Of a stretch of 64,000 nt of DNA, positions 35,501-45,317 are shown one piece after another (the first letter of the stretch is position 1; each line of letters starts with the position of its first letter). The translations under genes were made by a program, and so were the position numbers. The notes beneath the pieces were generated by a model that saw nothing but the letters and a program-made list of their open reading frames with translations, was not told the DNA's origin and did not search any database. The stretch covers positions 8,294,001-8,358,000 of the forward strand of contig OW051494.1 of the NCBI GenBank assembly GCA_932521035.1, given 5' to 3'. This stretch comes from Oscheius dolichura. Its lineage: Eukaryota; Nematoda; Chromadorea; Rhabditida; Rhabditidae.

Positions 35501-38500
35501 AAGACTTGAAAATCCTACGGATTGACGCCTCCAAAGGGAAGAAGAGCTTGAATACCGCCGTGGCTGAGGTTAGTTCACTTTTTTCCTATTTTAAAAATAG
35601 GATACTGTAGTCTTAGAAAAGCAAAAAGGTTTTGCCCAGGTGGGGAAACGAACCCTGGACCATTTTCCTGAAGGCTTCTGGTAGGATCCAGTGCGCCACG
35701 CTGGTACGGTCCTCATTTTGGGGGGTAAAGTCAACGCTGACAAACAATTAGCACCCTCCCTCGCTCTTTTTCCTCCCAAATCTTCCGCTCCTCCCCAAAC
35801 AAAAAATGGATTCTCCTGGCCCATATATCACGCTGCTCTGCCTCTCCTGAGACCCCCAAGGGGAAGATTTGTAAGCTGCTACTGGCGCTTCACGTCAGTG
35901 TAGCAACGTGGCCGTCTGCCGGTCTCTCACACGTCAAAGTCTCCTTTAATCAGTTCAAAATGCTCCACACTGTTGTAAGTTCATTTCTAACCCATTTTTT
36001 GGTTAAAAAATATCGAAATTCCAGATGAGATTGGGAGAAGACAAACCAAAGAAGGTCAAAACCAGCAAAGGCGTGGATATGCTGGATTTGATGGACGAGG
36101 CCGCGGCTAGGTGAGTTTGAGTTTTACACCATTTTCGCTGCTATTCACCATATTTTCCACGTACTACAGTAATCTCGCACCATTTTAGGCCAGCAACCGC
36201 TAAGAAAACCTCAATTGGCGGTTCTGTACGCAGTCGTCCGCCTTCAAAGTCCCCCAGCCGGCCCCCAAGTCAAGGACCAGCCGCCCGGGAGCGTTCTGCC
36301 AGTACCAAAGCCACCCGTACCCCCTCGGCAGCTGCTAGAACCCCCTCCGCTGCCGGAAGATCTCCCTCAGCCGCCGGGAGGACCGGCTCATCAGCCTCTG
36401 GCAAGCCACCCAGCCGGGCAGCCTCGAGGACTAACAGCGCCTCCAGGAAATGATCCTATTCTTCTATTTTTATCCGGTCCCAATTGTATTTTCCCCTTCC
36501 TCCCTCCCGTTGAGAAATAAAGCCGTCCTTCCGTTCCCGTGACTACACAAATACAGATGGTGTTGGATAAATAAAATAAGACGACGCGGGTAAGGGACAG
36601 CTGCCACCTTCCCGGCCCGGGGGAAATGACGGCAGATTACGGTAATCTTTTAGGTAAATAAAGGCCAGGGAAAAGGGAATACGGTAATGAGACGGGCCTA
36701 CCTTCAGGAGACAGGTTCCCTTCTCGACGTCTTCCTTGACCATCACCTCGTAGAGGGGCTTCTCAAAATGGGGTGGCTGGCCGTCCGCATCGACCAGTTC
36801 AGCAGAAACCTGAAAAAAATCAAGATCAACCTGTAAATTCGTCTAACTACGAACCTGAAGTTCAGAAGAAAGCTGTGGATCACCCTGATCCTCGGCCTTG
36901 ATACGGAAGCGAATTTCTGAGCCGTGAGAGCAGTCCAACTGAAAACGTATAATTAAAATTCTTCCAAAAGCTGCCAAAACGCTTTCTTTTCGTCGCAAGA
37001 CCCGGAAATGGGGGTCCATTACTCAAAACAGTCGTCAGCGGTGTTTTTTTGGGTCTTCAGGGACCGTTTTGAAGCCTAGGGAGCGCATGAAGAGGTTCCT
37101 TCCATTTATCTTGAAACAGCGCGTCTGGAAGGCAATTTTACGGGTACGGGAGGTCCGAATGTTCGTTTGGAGCTAAAAAATGAAGCAGAGAAGGAAGTCA
37201 CAGGCCAAAATGCGGAATTCTATGTGGATTTGGCGCCTTCCTTCCCTGTAGAGCAATTGAACGCTCCGTTTTGTAGCGACTGGCTGTCTAACTGTGGTGA
37301 ACTGATCACCATTTGAACATTAGGCACCGATAAGGGTTTACGAACCCTCTCAAATTCTAGTACCAGGTATTTATCTCTGTGGGACCACGTTTTAGCCCGC
37401 TCACTTTGAAACCAACCGGAGAAAAGCTGTCCGTGTCCAATGAAAGGTGAACAACGGCTTACCTCCTTCAACACAATCAATCTCCCAGTCTCCGCGTCAA
37501 TTGACAGTAGTTCCGTATCCAGGATACTGTATCTAATCCGTCCATTTGTTCCCCTATCCAAGTCGATGGCTGACAGAATGGGAGGGCTCTCATTGTCCGT
37601 CCTGTTCAATGTTATATGCATGTTCAAATGGTTCCAAATTGGCGCGTTGTCGTTCACATCGCCTGGAAATTTTGGACAATCTCAAAAACGGGGAAAAAGT
37701 TTACCAATGGTCAGAAGAACCGGATGTTCCAGTACAATTTGACCGTCCTTGTTTAAAATGAATTTGAGAGGGTATTCTTCGACGGTCTCGCGGTCAAATT
37801 CTCCACAAACCATGACCAGATAAATGTAGGAGGCGTCACTTTGTTGGAGGCACATGGCAGGGCAACCCGTCATTATGAGGGTACTATAAAGGACGGATTA
37901 GGCCTTTAAATTAAAGAAAAGGGGTGCCTACCTATCTCTGAACTTCTCGTTCAAGCTAACTCTCCCCACAATTGAGCCAAGGGTCTGATTTTCCAGCAGA
38001 TGAGCCGTCGTCGTGTCCGTCAACCAGAAGATGTCAAGAGCTGGCTCGTCAGCGGCGGTACCTGAAAAGAAGTGAGGTTTACATTTCTAAAAATAGGGTA
38101 ATGTGAGGTCTAGAGGTTTATAGCGTGACAGCACGACTAATTCTTAGGGTAAACGGTGTCTTACCCTTGGAGACAGGGACCGTCTCCAGTGAGGAGAGGT
38201 CCAATCTGATTGAGAGATCTGAAATCCCATAAAACTAGAGATTTTTCTCCCATTTTTGAAATGAATCTGTGCAACAAAATGAAAGATCTTTTTGGAAACA
38301 GGAGCAGTTCTTTAATCAGGGACTACGTTACACTTGGACACTACGCGTCAGTTGAGTACGTCGGGGTTCGGTGCACGATATTCCGATTCCCTGCTCCAGT
38401 AAAGTCTCGGCAGTATAAGCAAGTGTTACAAAACTGTGACGCCTTTGTCTTGCTGAAGCTGCTTGAAGAAGGGGATCGGGTTATTATTTACCGAGCCTAC

Positions 38501-41500
38501 TTCCAGAGCATCAGTGGATTCAAAATTGTGTTACAGACCAAAAGAGCCAAGCTACAGCCCGGCAAAAAGAGTAAGTTCTAAATTAGAGGTTCCTAGCAGC
38601 ACCATTTGACCGTATCTATTACTGATTTAATTGTACACAACTAACTGAAAGCCTTCCCCAGCCCCCTTTGGCAATCTTGGTTTTAACATCAACTTACTGC
38701 TCCCAAACACCACTTCCCACCTCTTTATAGGTTCATTGTCGCCCCTTCTACCCAATTTAACTCTCTTATTTACCATCCCCAACTTCCCTCCCTGCTTACC
38801 TTGAACAGTAATGGAGACAAAGGCCGTCGTCTCCAAAGCCGGCTGTCCATGGTCACTTGCCACGACGACGAGGTCGTGTACCGCTCCCGGTAACAAATGA
38901 GCCGTAGTTGAGAGAATTCCCCTCGGGGAGAGGGAGAAGAACGCCATCGAATTCGAACGAGTCTATAATTTCCAAATATACAACTCCCAGTCCCTTTGCC
39001 CCCTCCCTTTCGCACTCCTGCCCCTTCCCGCCAAATGGAGATAAATGGCATCTTGTCCTTTGGGGTAGGGCAAATGACAGAAAATGATAAATGAAGGCCG
39101 AGACGGGAGGACGGGGCAAAGTAACAAAAAGCAGTTGAAAAAATACGAAACGGACCTTTTGAAGGCGATACGTAAGGCGGCTATTCTGTCCAATATCACC
39201 GTCCGTCGCCTCCACGGTCAGGATATTCGCTCCAATCGGTGTAGAAGAGGGAATACTGAAAATTTCCCGTATTTCAACCAGGAAATACCATTTACCTTAT
39301 AGAATAACGGGGTTTTGAAAAGATAGGAACGTTATCATTGGCATCCAAGATAACAATCTGGACGCGGAGGCGCCCAATCCTGGAAAAAGTTGTTTTCAGT
39401 TGATAAGGGTAAATATGCGAGAATTGATGGGAAAAGATAACAAAAGTGATAAACAGAAGAAAACCAAAAATTTAGGTTCCACCGAGATTCGAACTCGGGC
39501 TACTGGATTCAAAGTCCAGTGTACTAACCACTATACTATGGAACCCCATAGGATTGTACACCATCGCTGATGTCAGATACAAGCTTACGGATCTCCAAAC
39601 AAGGCCGATCACACAGTATCGTGTTGTGCACCGCTTTCGGATATTTTACCCATTGTGTCATAAGTTTAAGGGAAGAACTCACTTTTCCGGTGTTCCGCCG
39701 TCCACTGCCTCTACAATCAATTCGTATTTGTCCCGATATTCCCTGTCCAACTGGCCATTGACCACCAGATCCGCATAGACCACTTCATTTACTTTTCTTG
39801 TTGTTATCTAAACCATTTTTATACAGTATCCCCCATTAAAAGTGACCTTAAACACGTTATTAACATTTCCTTGAGCTATTCGATATTTTTGAACGTTAAA
39901 TTTCGGGCCGTCTTGATCAGCAGCCAGGGGGAGGCGGTATTCTGCCCCAATTCTGGCATATTCCGATATTTCGATCTTTAAAATCATTAAAAATATAAAA
40001 ATAGCCAGATTACCACGACTTTTTCATCCGAAAAAGTGGGAGAATGGTTGTTTTCGTCCTCCACCTTGACGGTGACTTGAATCCCATCGCCGCCGGATAT
40101 AGGAACCGCCAGAATTTGAAACTTCCGATGTTTTTCATAGTCCAGTTTGGTCAAAGTCGTGATTTCACCACTGCGATCATCCACGGAAAGAACCTGAACA
40201 GAAAAATGAGGGTTACGGTAGCTTCTAGGGCTCGTTTTGTTGGTTTTCCCTAAACTTCAGTCGAATGACCTATTGCCTCATTTTTTATGTATTATTTTGG
40301 GAAATGCGCCTAAAAATTTTTGCTGGAGGCAAAAATAAACAAAGTGAGGGTTACGGTAGCCTTGAAAAGTTGTCTGGAGCGATGTTTTTTCCAGTTTTTG
40401 AGGAATAGTGTGGAGTTTTGGACTTTATGCCCGTCTAGCGCCTCTGAATCAGCTTCCTATGTCCGGAAACACTCATAAATTTCCCCAGAATTAAAGAATT
40501 ACCAGCCTCCTTTCCTTCCAAAAATCCTCCTCCTTCCCATTTTAATCGCCTCTTCTTCTTCTCTCTCTTTTCTCCCCTCCCTCCCGATCATTTTCGCGCC
40601 TACTGGTCAAACGCTCTCTAATTGACGGTTGTTGCGTGCAATGTCCATCTGTTATTTTTGCTAGTTGGCTGTCTGAAGCCCGGGGGATGGATGAATGGAA
40701 GCTGCCAAGACGCAGCTAATGGCCAGAGGAAATGTCACCTGCTAATTACAGGGAGAGACGAGAGCGATTTGCCGGTGGTGGTGGTCACTTTATACTGGGC
40801 ATAGGAAATGAGATCAGAGTGGGAATATTATGAGCTACTAGTGGCAATTGGCTACCGTATACCTCCTGAGAAATATACCATCTGGAATACCAAAAGGAAC
40901 GGGCAGTAGTTTGCTTCCAGAACCCGCTAAAAATCCATGGTTTGGAGCATCGTTTCAAGACCCACTTTTTTCCTTTTGTCGAAATTTCTTGTCAAAAACT
41001 TGTCACTCCATTAGAATACCCCTTTTTGGGTCGTAGCATTTATAAGCTTGAAAATTGACAAGATTAGTCATTCTTTCCCTGTGCGTCTAGAAGAATGGCC
41101 AAAGCTACTGGAGTCGAAGGACAGCAAGTCAAGTCGACCCGTGGATCGCAGCGCTCTGTTCCCCAAACCGCTGCTGATGCCGGACAAGCCGCTACTCAAG
41201 CCGGAGCGTCTGCCGCGGACGCGACTGCCGGTTCCGCCGCCGGTCTGCCCCAGGCCCATGCCGACTTCGTCGCCTGGTGGTATCAGCCCCACGGAGCCGT
41301 CCTCGACGCGCAGATGGCTAATCTCGATGCCAACGGCGTCAAGCGCGAGTTCGTCGGCTACGGCGCCATCGGCCTGATTGTCTTGCTTCTCTTCACCAGA
41401 ATGGCGCCGCTCGTCGGCAACCTCGTCTGCATCGCCTATCCGATTCTGGCCACCTTGGCCGTTCTTCGACAACAGTCGAACGATGCCAACCGCCTGCTGG

Positions 41501-43048
41501 CCTATTGGATAGTGTTTGGCGTCCTCTCCATCGGAGACTTCCGCTGTGGCCACCTGGCCATCTACTGGATTCTGAAGGTCGCCGCCTGCACTTTCCTCTA
41601 CCTGCCCCAAACCCAGGGAGCCCTTCTGGTCTATGGAATGGTCATTGAGCCCGTGGCTAATTTCGTCGATGCCAATGTGATCAAGAAATTGGCATAGGTC
41701 GTCTGCAATAAAATTGGCCCGCAAACTTGTGTTATTTTCTCTTTTCTTTTATTTCTTGACAGTTCCACACTTATTTCTCTTAGTCGTTCTTTTGTTTGTA
41801 AACTGCGGCCGTCTTCTAAGAGCGCACCCGTGCGTTGGCGGCAGGACCATCAGACCACCGGCCATTTCGGGTTCCCGGGCGCTTTGGTTCGGTTGTTTTT
41901 CTGCGAATAACTTCGCTATTTGTCTTCTGTACGTTCAGATACAATAGAAAACGCAGTGGAATAGAACAAAGCTTATTTTTCCATACCTTGTAGCGCTAGC
42001 GCCGACGGCGACCACAATGACCGGCGCGCTGCTGTTGAAGCGGCTCTGAGCCCTAGTATTACGGTAGAATACTGTATGACAATTACTGTATATCAAGAAA
42101 GAGATACAACAGTATTTTCCCTTTAGGACTCGCTAAAATTCAAATGGCAGTACGATCCGCACGCGGCTAGACACCTTGCCGCCGCAATGGCTATTATCCC
42201 GCGGGCCTGGTCATTCCCCATCGTTTAAAAAACACAAAAGCGAAGGTTTTCCTTATTCGAAACGTTTTTTAAAGTAATCGTTCAAAAATCCCCCCGTTTT
42301 TGTCCTAAAATCGCTAAAATTGAGGCTAGTTTATTGTGCTGCCCTCTCCTCTCGTCCTCTCCCGTTCGTCCTTTCCCAAAAACCTTTCACGCCGTTCCTT
42401 TTCTCCCCAATTTTCCAGGTGACTAAATCTCTTCGCCTCCCGTTCGTCGTCGCCGTCGCCGTTGTGTTACTCTCTCTCTCTCATGGTCATCCCGAGGAGA
42501 GACATCATAATTAGGAGGGGCGAGGGTCCCGACCGGGGAGATATGCACCGAAAGACCAAAAGGGAGTAAAAGGAGGAGAACCGCCACAATCCAAGGACTT
42601 CATCGGACCGAGGCCACCACCTCCCTGCCTCGGCCGGCCGGCCCTGTTTCTCTCTCCTGATGATGATTAGAAAAGGCCAGCCAAAAAAGCGGAAATGCCC
42701 TTTGCGCAATAGGCCGCAATGAAATTTATGAGTTCATAGCGGCTGCGGCTAAGGATTTTTGAATTTTTTCTACTCACTCCCATTAAAAGAGGTTTCTCTG
42801 TCTTAAGATTACGGTACATACCTCAGTAACAAGGTGGCAAAGGGCCCCAAAAAGGAAAATCTCCCTACCTTTTCTGTGGATCGCTCGGGGAATACCACCA
42901 AGTAGCGGGGATCAGCGCCAATTTGCGGCTTCCCCTCCACATAGCCGATGACGTGACCAATTGGAGCAGATTCAGGAACCGGTAAAATTAAAGAAGCTAG
43001 AGAAAACGAGGGTAGAATAACTAGGAATATAGAAACTAATATCAGCAT
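17512..43048 (-). CDS. cdh-1: Giant Dachsous-like cadherin
   Basis: Some forty or more exons span 25.5 kb. A signal peptide, MLILVSIFLVILPSFSLA, starts at 43048. The extracellular part is about 20 or more cadherin repeats, shown by linkers such as ANDNVPIF (39.35 kb), VNDNAPIW (37.65), VNDNSPVF (30.73), HNDNPPVF (29.14), VNDNIPMF (28.78), ENDNSPQF (23.59), LNDNPPSF (22.69), VNDNPPEF (22.33) and VNDNAPRV (21.33), each with LDRE/DYE and A.D.D.G.NG motifs. No EGF or laminin-G domain precedes the membrane segment LIIVFVILLSIIVFCILC (about 19.34 kb). This excludes Fat-type cadherins and favours Dachsous/CDH-1. The cytoplasmic tail has SVTDYLVSLGVNP and ends REYVQIEI. Dachsous proteins bind Fat between neighbouring cells in planar polarity and growth control. 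Intron 1 (40194-42868) and the 31.4-36.7 kb intron contain complete genes. Individual small exons may be missed. Confidence 0.85.
20405..20605 (-). ncRNA. U2: U2 snRNA (variant), nested in a cadherin intron
   Basis: The RNA begins AUCGCUUCUCGGCCUUAUGG and continues CUAAGAUCAAAGUGUAGUA, matching U2 stem I and the branch-site recognition GUAGUA. The Sm site is GAUUUUUGAG, and stem IV reads GGCGUUGCACUGCUGCCGGG, as in Caenorhabditis U2. Length is about 195-200. U2 pairs with the intron branch point in the spliceosome. The normally invariant stretch after GUAGUA (UCUGUUCUUAUC) reads AUCGUUCUUAUC here, so three bases differ. It may be a minor variant or a decaying copy among several U2 genes. It has the same strand as the cadherin, whose nearest exon ends about 90 bases upstream. 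A CACCCATACAATCTCGGCAG motif lies 35-60 bases upstream, where an snRNA promoter element is expected. Confidence 0.9.
20640..20666 (-). promoter_or_regulatory. Candidate PSE of U2, or terminus of the repeat family
   Basis: On the minus strand GGCACCCATACAATCTCGGC ends about 35 bases before the U2 5' end. That is roughly where snRNA proximal sequence elements sit. The same motif forms the ends of inverted-repeat elements elsewhere in the window, so it could be either. Confidence 0.35.
21638..21927. mobile_element. Intron-filling inverted-repeat element, ~90-bp arms
   Basis: The sequence from CTTTAAAGGAACCGTCAGGG to AAGCTTG-like DNA near 21735 is repeated in reverse complement from about 21836 to 21927, which ends CCCTGACGGTTACTTTAAAG. 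The arms are about 90 bases, nearly identical, with an AT-rich core of about 100 bases. Both ends carry the palindrome CTTTAAAG. The element makes up almost the whole of one cadherin intron (between exons ending ...RKPVYE and starting FLINENVPL). It codes for nothing and looks like a non-autonomous foldback transposon or MITE. Confidence 0.7.
22874..22956. mobile_element. Short MITE-like element, 18-bp perfect inverted ends
   Basis: ACCCGTACAATCTCGGCA at 22874-22891 is exactly repeated in reverse complement at 22939-22956, enclosing 47 bases. It occupies about half of a 160-base cadherin intron. The termini belong to the same family as those at 35032-35122. Confidence 0.65.
25930..26060. repeat. 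Dispersed repeat copy 2 (in cadherin intron)
   Basis: Same order of blocks as 8345-8470: CGTATCTCGGTCATTTCT, AATTCAAAGACC and TCTAATGAACCCA. It lies in a long cadherin intron (about 24.95-26.25 kb) that otherwise shows no exon. Confidence 0.55.
28096..28177 (-). tRNA. tRNA-Ser (AGA)
   Basis: An 82-base class II tRNA with acceptor GCAGTCA/TGACTGC, A-box TGTCCGAGCGG, anticodon loop CTAGAAA (anticodon AGA), a long variable arm and T-loop GGTTCGAATCC. It lies within a cadherin intron on the same strand. A T-rich stretch on the template side just past the 3' end can serve as the Pol III terminator. Confidence 0.95.
32036..36453 (+). CDS. oscp-1: OSCP1 (organic solute carrier partner 1 / NOR1) homologue, nested in cadherin intron
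   Basis: About ten exons begin MSQKCFPILYVNLAGEMLYI followed by LDQRLK, the OSCP1 hallmark start. Next come KLAHCSVMKLTSNSMNKLFD, a domain with LLTVTMNHLAGIRDLC, then IRNTLLQFFMHANVKVSLMI and FILRAPGEKVKI. Later come GNMYLGAGRD, FEQIFGNF and SPPPSYDSIMDVNMFDDD. This follows vertebrate OSCP1 from end to end. OSCP1 is a conserved protein of ciliated or flagellated lineages, first linked to organic solute transport and later to basal-body/ciliary locations; its biochemical activity is unsettled. The last exon adds about 80 residues rich in Ser, Arg, Pro and Ala (RTPSAAGRSPSAAGR-like repeats). AATAAA lies at 36516. The whole gene sits on the opposite strand of a 5-kb cadherin intron. Confidence 0.88.
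35032..35122. mobile_element. Short MITE-like element, 23-bp inverted ends
   Basis: The left end GCACCCGTAAAATCTCGGCA (from 35034) and right end TGCCGATATTTTACGGGTGC (to 35120) match at 20 of 21 positions as inverted repeats, extended by CC/GG outside. The total is 91 bases, in an OSCP1 intron. A solo copy of the same end occurs about 750 bases upstream at 34279-34299. Confidence 0.65.
35637..35708 (-). other. Degenerate tRNA-like sequence
   Basis: On the minus strand TGGCGCACTGG resembles an A-box and GGGTTCGTTTCCC a B-box/T-arm, 41-45 bases apart. I cannot fold a proper acceptor stem or anticodon arm, so it is a tRNA relic or tRNA-derived SINE fragment at best. It lies in an OSCP1 intron. 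Confidence 0.25.
36516..36521 (+). terminator. Poly(A) signal of OSCP1 gene
   Basis: AATAAA 63 bases after the OSCP1 stop codon. Confidence 0.6.
38210..38581 (+). CDS. Unidentified 123-codon ORF in a cadherin intron (possible OB-fold remnant)
   Basis: An uninterrupted frame runs antisense to the cadherin, entirely within one of its introns (exons end at about 38207 and resume near 38800). The composition is protein-like. The middle and C-terminal parts read YVGVRCTIFRFPAPVKSRQY and LLEEGDRVIIYRAYFQSISG followed by FKIVLQTK. This beta-rich layout, with a GD-hydrophobic strand, is reminiscent of an OB-fold of the POT1/telomere-binding type, but similarity is weak and by memory only. Residues around 60-70 overlap a solo copy of the repeat-family terminus (GTAAAGTCTCGGCAG at about 38399). 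No promoter or poly(A) signal was identified. It may be a gene fragment or chance. Confidence 0.25.
   Translation: MRDLKSHKTRDFSPIFEMNLCNKMKDLFGNRSSSLIRDYVTLGHYASVEYVGVRCTIFRFPAPVKSRQYKQVLQNCDAFVLLKLLEEGDRVIIYRAYFQSISGFKIVLQTKRAKLQPGKKSKF
39474..39545 (-). tRNA. tRNA-Gln (TTG)
   Basis: A 72-base tRNA with acceptor GGTTCCA/TGGAACC, D-arm with TAGTGGTTAGTA, anticodon loop CTTTGAA (TTG) and T-arm CCGAGTTCGAATCTCGG. It lies in a cadherin intron on the same strand as the cadherin. Confidence 0.95.
41095..41697 (+). CDS. yop-1: REEP5/6-Yop1 family ER membrane-shaping protein, intronless, nested
   Basis: A 200-residue single-exon protein of the TB2/DP1/HVA22 (REEP) family. Residues 1-60 are an Ala/Thr/Gln-rich extension. 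Then come an amphipathic lead-in (LDANGVKREFVGYGAIGLIV), hydrophobic hairpins (IGLIVLLLFTR; LVGNLVCIAYPILATLAVL; LLAYWIVFGVLSIGDF), IYWILKVAACTFLYLPQT and the C-terminal LLVYGMVIEPVANFVD, matching REEP5 in order. Family members insert as hairpins and curve ER tubules. Compared with REEP5, the charged C-terminal tail is missing and the N-terminus is longer. Codons are strongly GC-ending, unlike neighbouring exons. It sits in cadherin intron 1 on the opposite strand. A TCTAG acceptor ends 4 bases before the ATG, and AATAAA follows at 41707. Confidence 0.88.
   Translation: MAKATGVEGQQVKSTRGSQRSVPQTAADAGQAATQAGASAADATAGSAAGLPQAHADFVAWWYQPHGAVLDAQMANLDANGVKREFVGYGAIGLIVLLLFTRMAPLVGNLVCIAYPILATLAVLRQQSNDANRLLAYWIVFGVLSIGDFRCGHLAIYWILKVAACTFLYLPQTQGALLVYGMVIEPVANFVDANVIKKLA
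41707..41712 (+). terminator. Poly(A) signal of REEP gene
   Basis: AATAAA ten bases after the REEP stop codon. Confidence 0.65.
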
Positions 43049-45302
43049 TTTTGGAGGTAGACTCGTGGACTGTGGTCAAGGAATCGGAGCCATGGATAGA
43101 GGGAGACCTGGAAAAGGGAGATAAGAAGGAAATTGAGATAAAAAAGGGCAATGTTAGAGGTGAAAGAGATGTTCAAAGGTTAAAAAGAAGCTGGGGTCTG
43201 GGAAGGGCTTGTCAGAATTTCTGATCATGGGAAACAAGGAAGGAGGGTAAATGGTTGGAGGTGTAATTTACTGGCCAAAGAGTAGGAAAAAGATAGTGGA
43301 AAGAAAAACTGTGGTCGTAGCGAAAACGGAAGAAGGTACAGAGAATTCCAGGCGTATTTTACTCTCTCCTAGGAGAAATTAGTGTCATAGCTCGGGATGA
43401 AGAGCTACATGACGTTTTACAGGAAAAATGTTTAAACTATTCGTGGAGAAAGGGAAATCTTTAATTGTTAAATCGTAAAAATTGATCAAAAGTAGCCGGA
43501 AATGGGGAAAACTGTCGGTTATAGGCAAATTTCAACGTAGATTACCCTTGGAGGGGAAATTGACAAGGATGATCATAATTTTAAGGGTTCAAATGAGAAA
43601 AATCAGCTGAAGGAGGGGCCAACATGGATGAAATGGCGAAAAGAAGTAAAAGATGAATCCTTGCTCTTTTTCTCGTTGATCTATAGCCTGCCCCAGGTTG
43701 CTGGAATCAATTTCCAGAGACAAGCGACAAGAAGGAGTAAAAAATTTTGACAAATTTTGGCAGATGTTGTGGCTTCCACATTTGAAAGGAGCCATTAGAG
43801 AGAATAACACTTTTAAGCTCTGTTTTTATTTTGAAATTCTGAAAGTAACGTGGGAAATGGTCAGAAACCAGCTGAAGAAAGGGTAAGAGGGAGGAGATGG
43901 GCTGGAAAAAAGACCCATTTACCTTCAAATTGTGGCTAATTTTCACTTCTACCAGTGGTGACGAGTTTAACGGGGGAGGGGGGTGAACTTTCTCAAGGAC
44001 TAACAGAGATGACCAGGGGGTCCTCTTCCAGGGAGGAGGGGGAGGGGGCACCAGGTCTAAACAGACTGAGGGGGACAGGAAGTGGTCAGTGTAATCCATC
44101 TTCCCTCCCTTATCTAAATTATTCAAAGACAAGCTGTTTGGACTTGGAGATGACCGGGAGTGCGGGGAGGGGGCCGCCAGGGGGCCAGATGGTGTCCTCC
44201 TCCTCCTACCAGCCCCCCGCACTTGACAGCTTGTTTACACTCCGGTCACTTTAATCCCGCCCATTTAAATAGAGTAATTTGTATAACTTATTCCCCAAAA
44301 ATAGACGGAAAGGGAGTATAAAAGGTTGTAAAAGGTGTGAAAGTTGCGGTCTTTTGTGGGCCGGGGCGGGGTTCGGCTGGTCGCAAGAGGGATGAATGAT
44401 GCTCGCCGCCCAGCCACTGTCTCTCCCCCTGTCTTTAAGATGGCATTCGGGTGCGTAACGGGACGCGGGGGGAAGAGAGAGAGAGACAGTCAAGGACGGC
44501 CTATCCCCCACCACAGGATAAGGAGAGAAAACCGAACGCTGAGAGGAAAAGGGAATGAAAAAAGATGGATAGCGGTGTGAATGGGCGACAACGGGGTGAT
44601 GTTGGAAGTGAAACGACTTCTTTAAGGATGGGTTTTATTAGATGGGGGACCTCCCGCAGCGAGGAGAGGGGGTCCTTGGAACGGCGGGGAGCCTCTACTC
44701 GACAACTACAGCTGTTATTCTTTAGAAAACGTTGATTTTTGGCTGGAAAGCAACAGAATACGGTAGAACCGAAGAAAATAAAGGAATAAAAGGCGAGCGA
44801 GCCCAGGGCAACTTCAAATGGCCGCCATTTCGCAGTAGGGCACTTTTAAAAGCTGATTATTAACAGAATTGTAGCAAATTTTGTGCTTTATATGATAGCT
44901 CAAAAGAAAATAAATGTAGCAGCCAGAAATTAGAGAAATTATGGATTTTGGCTCGTAATTGAAACTCAAATTCAAAACCGCTAGGCTTTTGAGAGGTATT
45001 GGGCTGAAAATGGTCTCACAGTATAACTTTACTTGGGCAGAAAAGTAGCCTAGCCTTTTACTCCCTAACTTTTGACTACAGTCCTCCATAGTTAACCCAT
45101 AAAAGCGGCGATATGTTACTGTCGAAGGGTTTTGACCGCCAATCGCAGGTGCTGTTTATGACCATTGTCGCCACCAGGGGGATAGTCCTCCGAAACTGGT
45201 ACAACCACTGTCTAAACGGCGGCGATCGAGACGATTTGGGTAGTAGGAGAAGGAAAGAAAACGGTTTTATAAGGGGAATAAGATGGCGGCGAGGGGAGAC
45301 CT

Positions 45303-45317
45303 GGGGGGGGGGGGGGG
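45303..45317 (+). repeat. Poly-G tract (15 G)
   Basis: Fifteen uninterrupted G, unusual in a nematode genome and a likely site of length errors in sequencing. Confidence 0.9.

Noticed and set aside
41068..41724. 218-codon minus-strand ORF opposite the REEP gene
   Set aside because: It is the mirror of strongly GC-ending codons in REEP; its composition (Asp/Gly/Glu-rich) is a shadow and the plus frame has clear family similarity.
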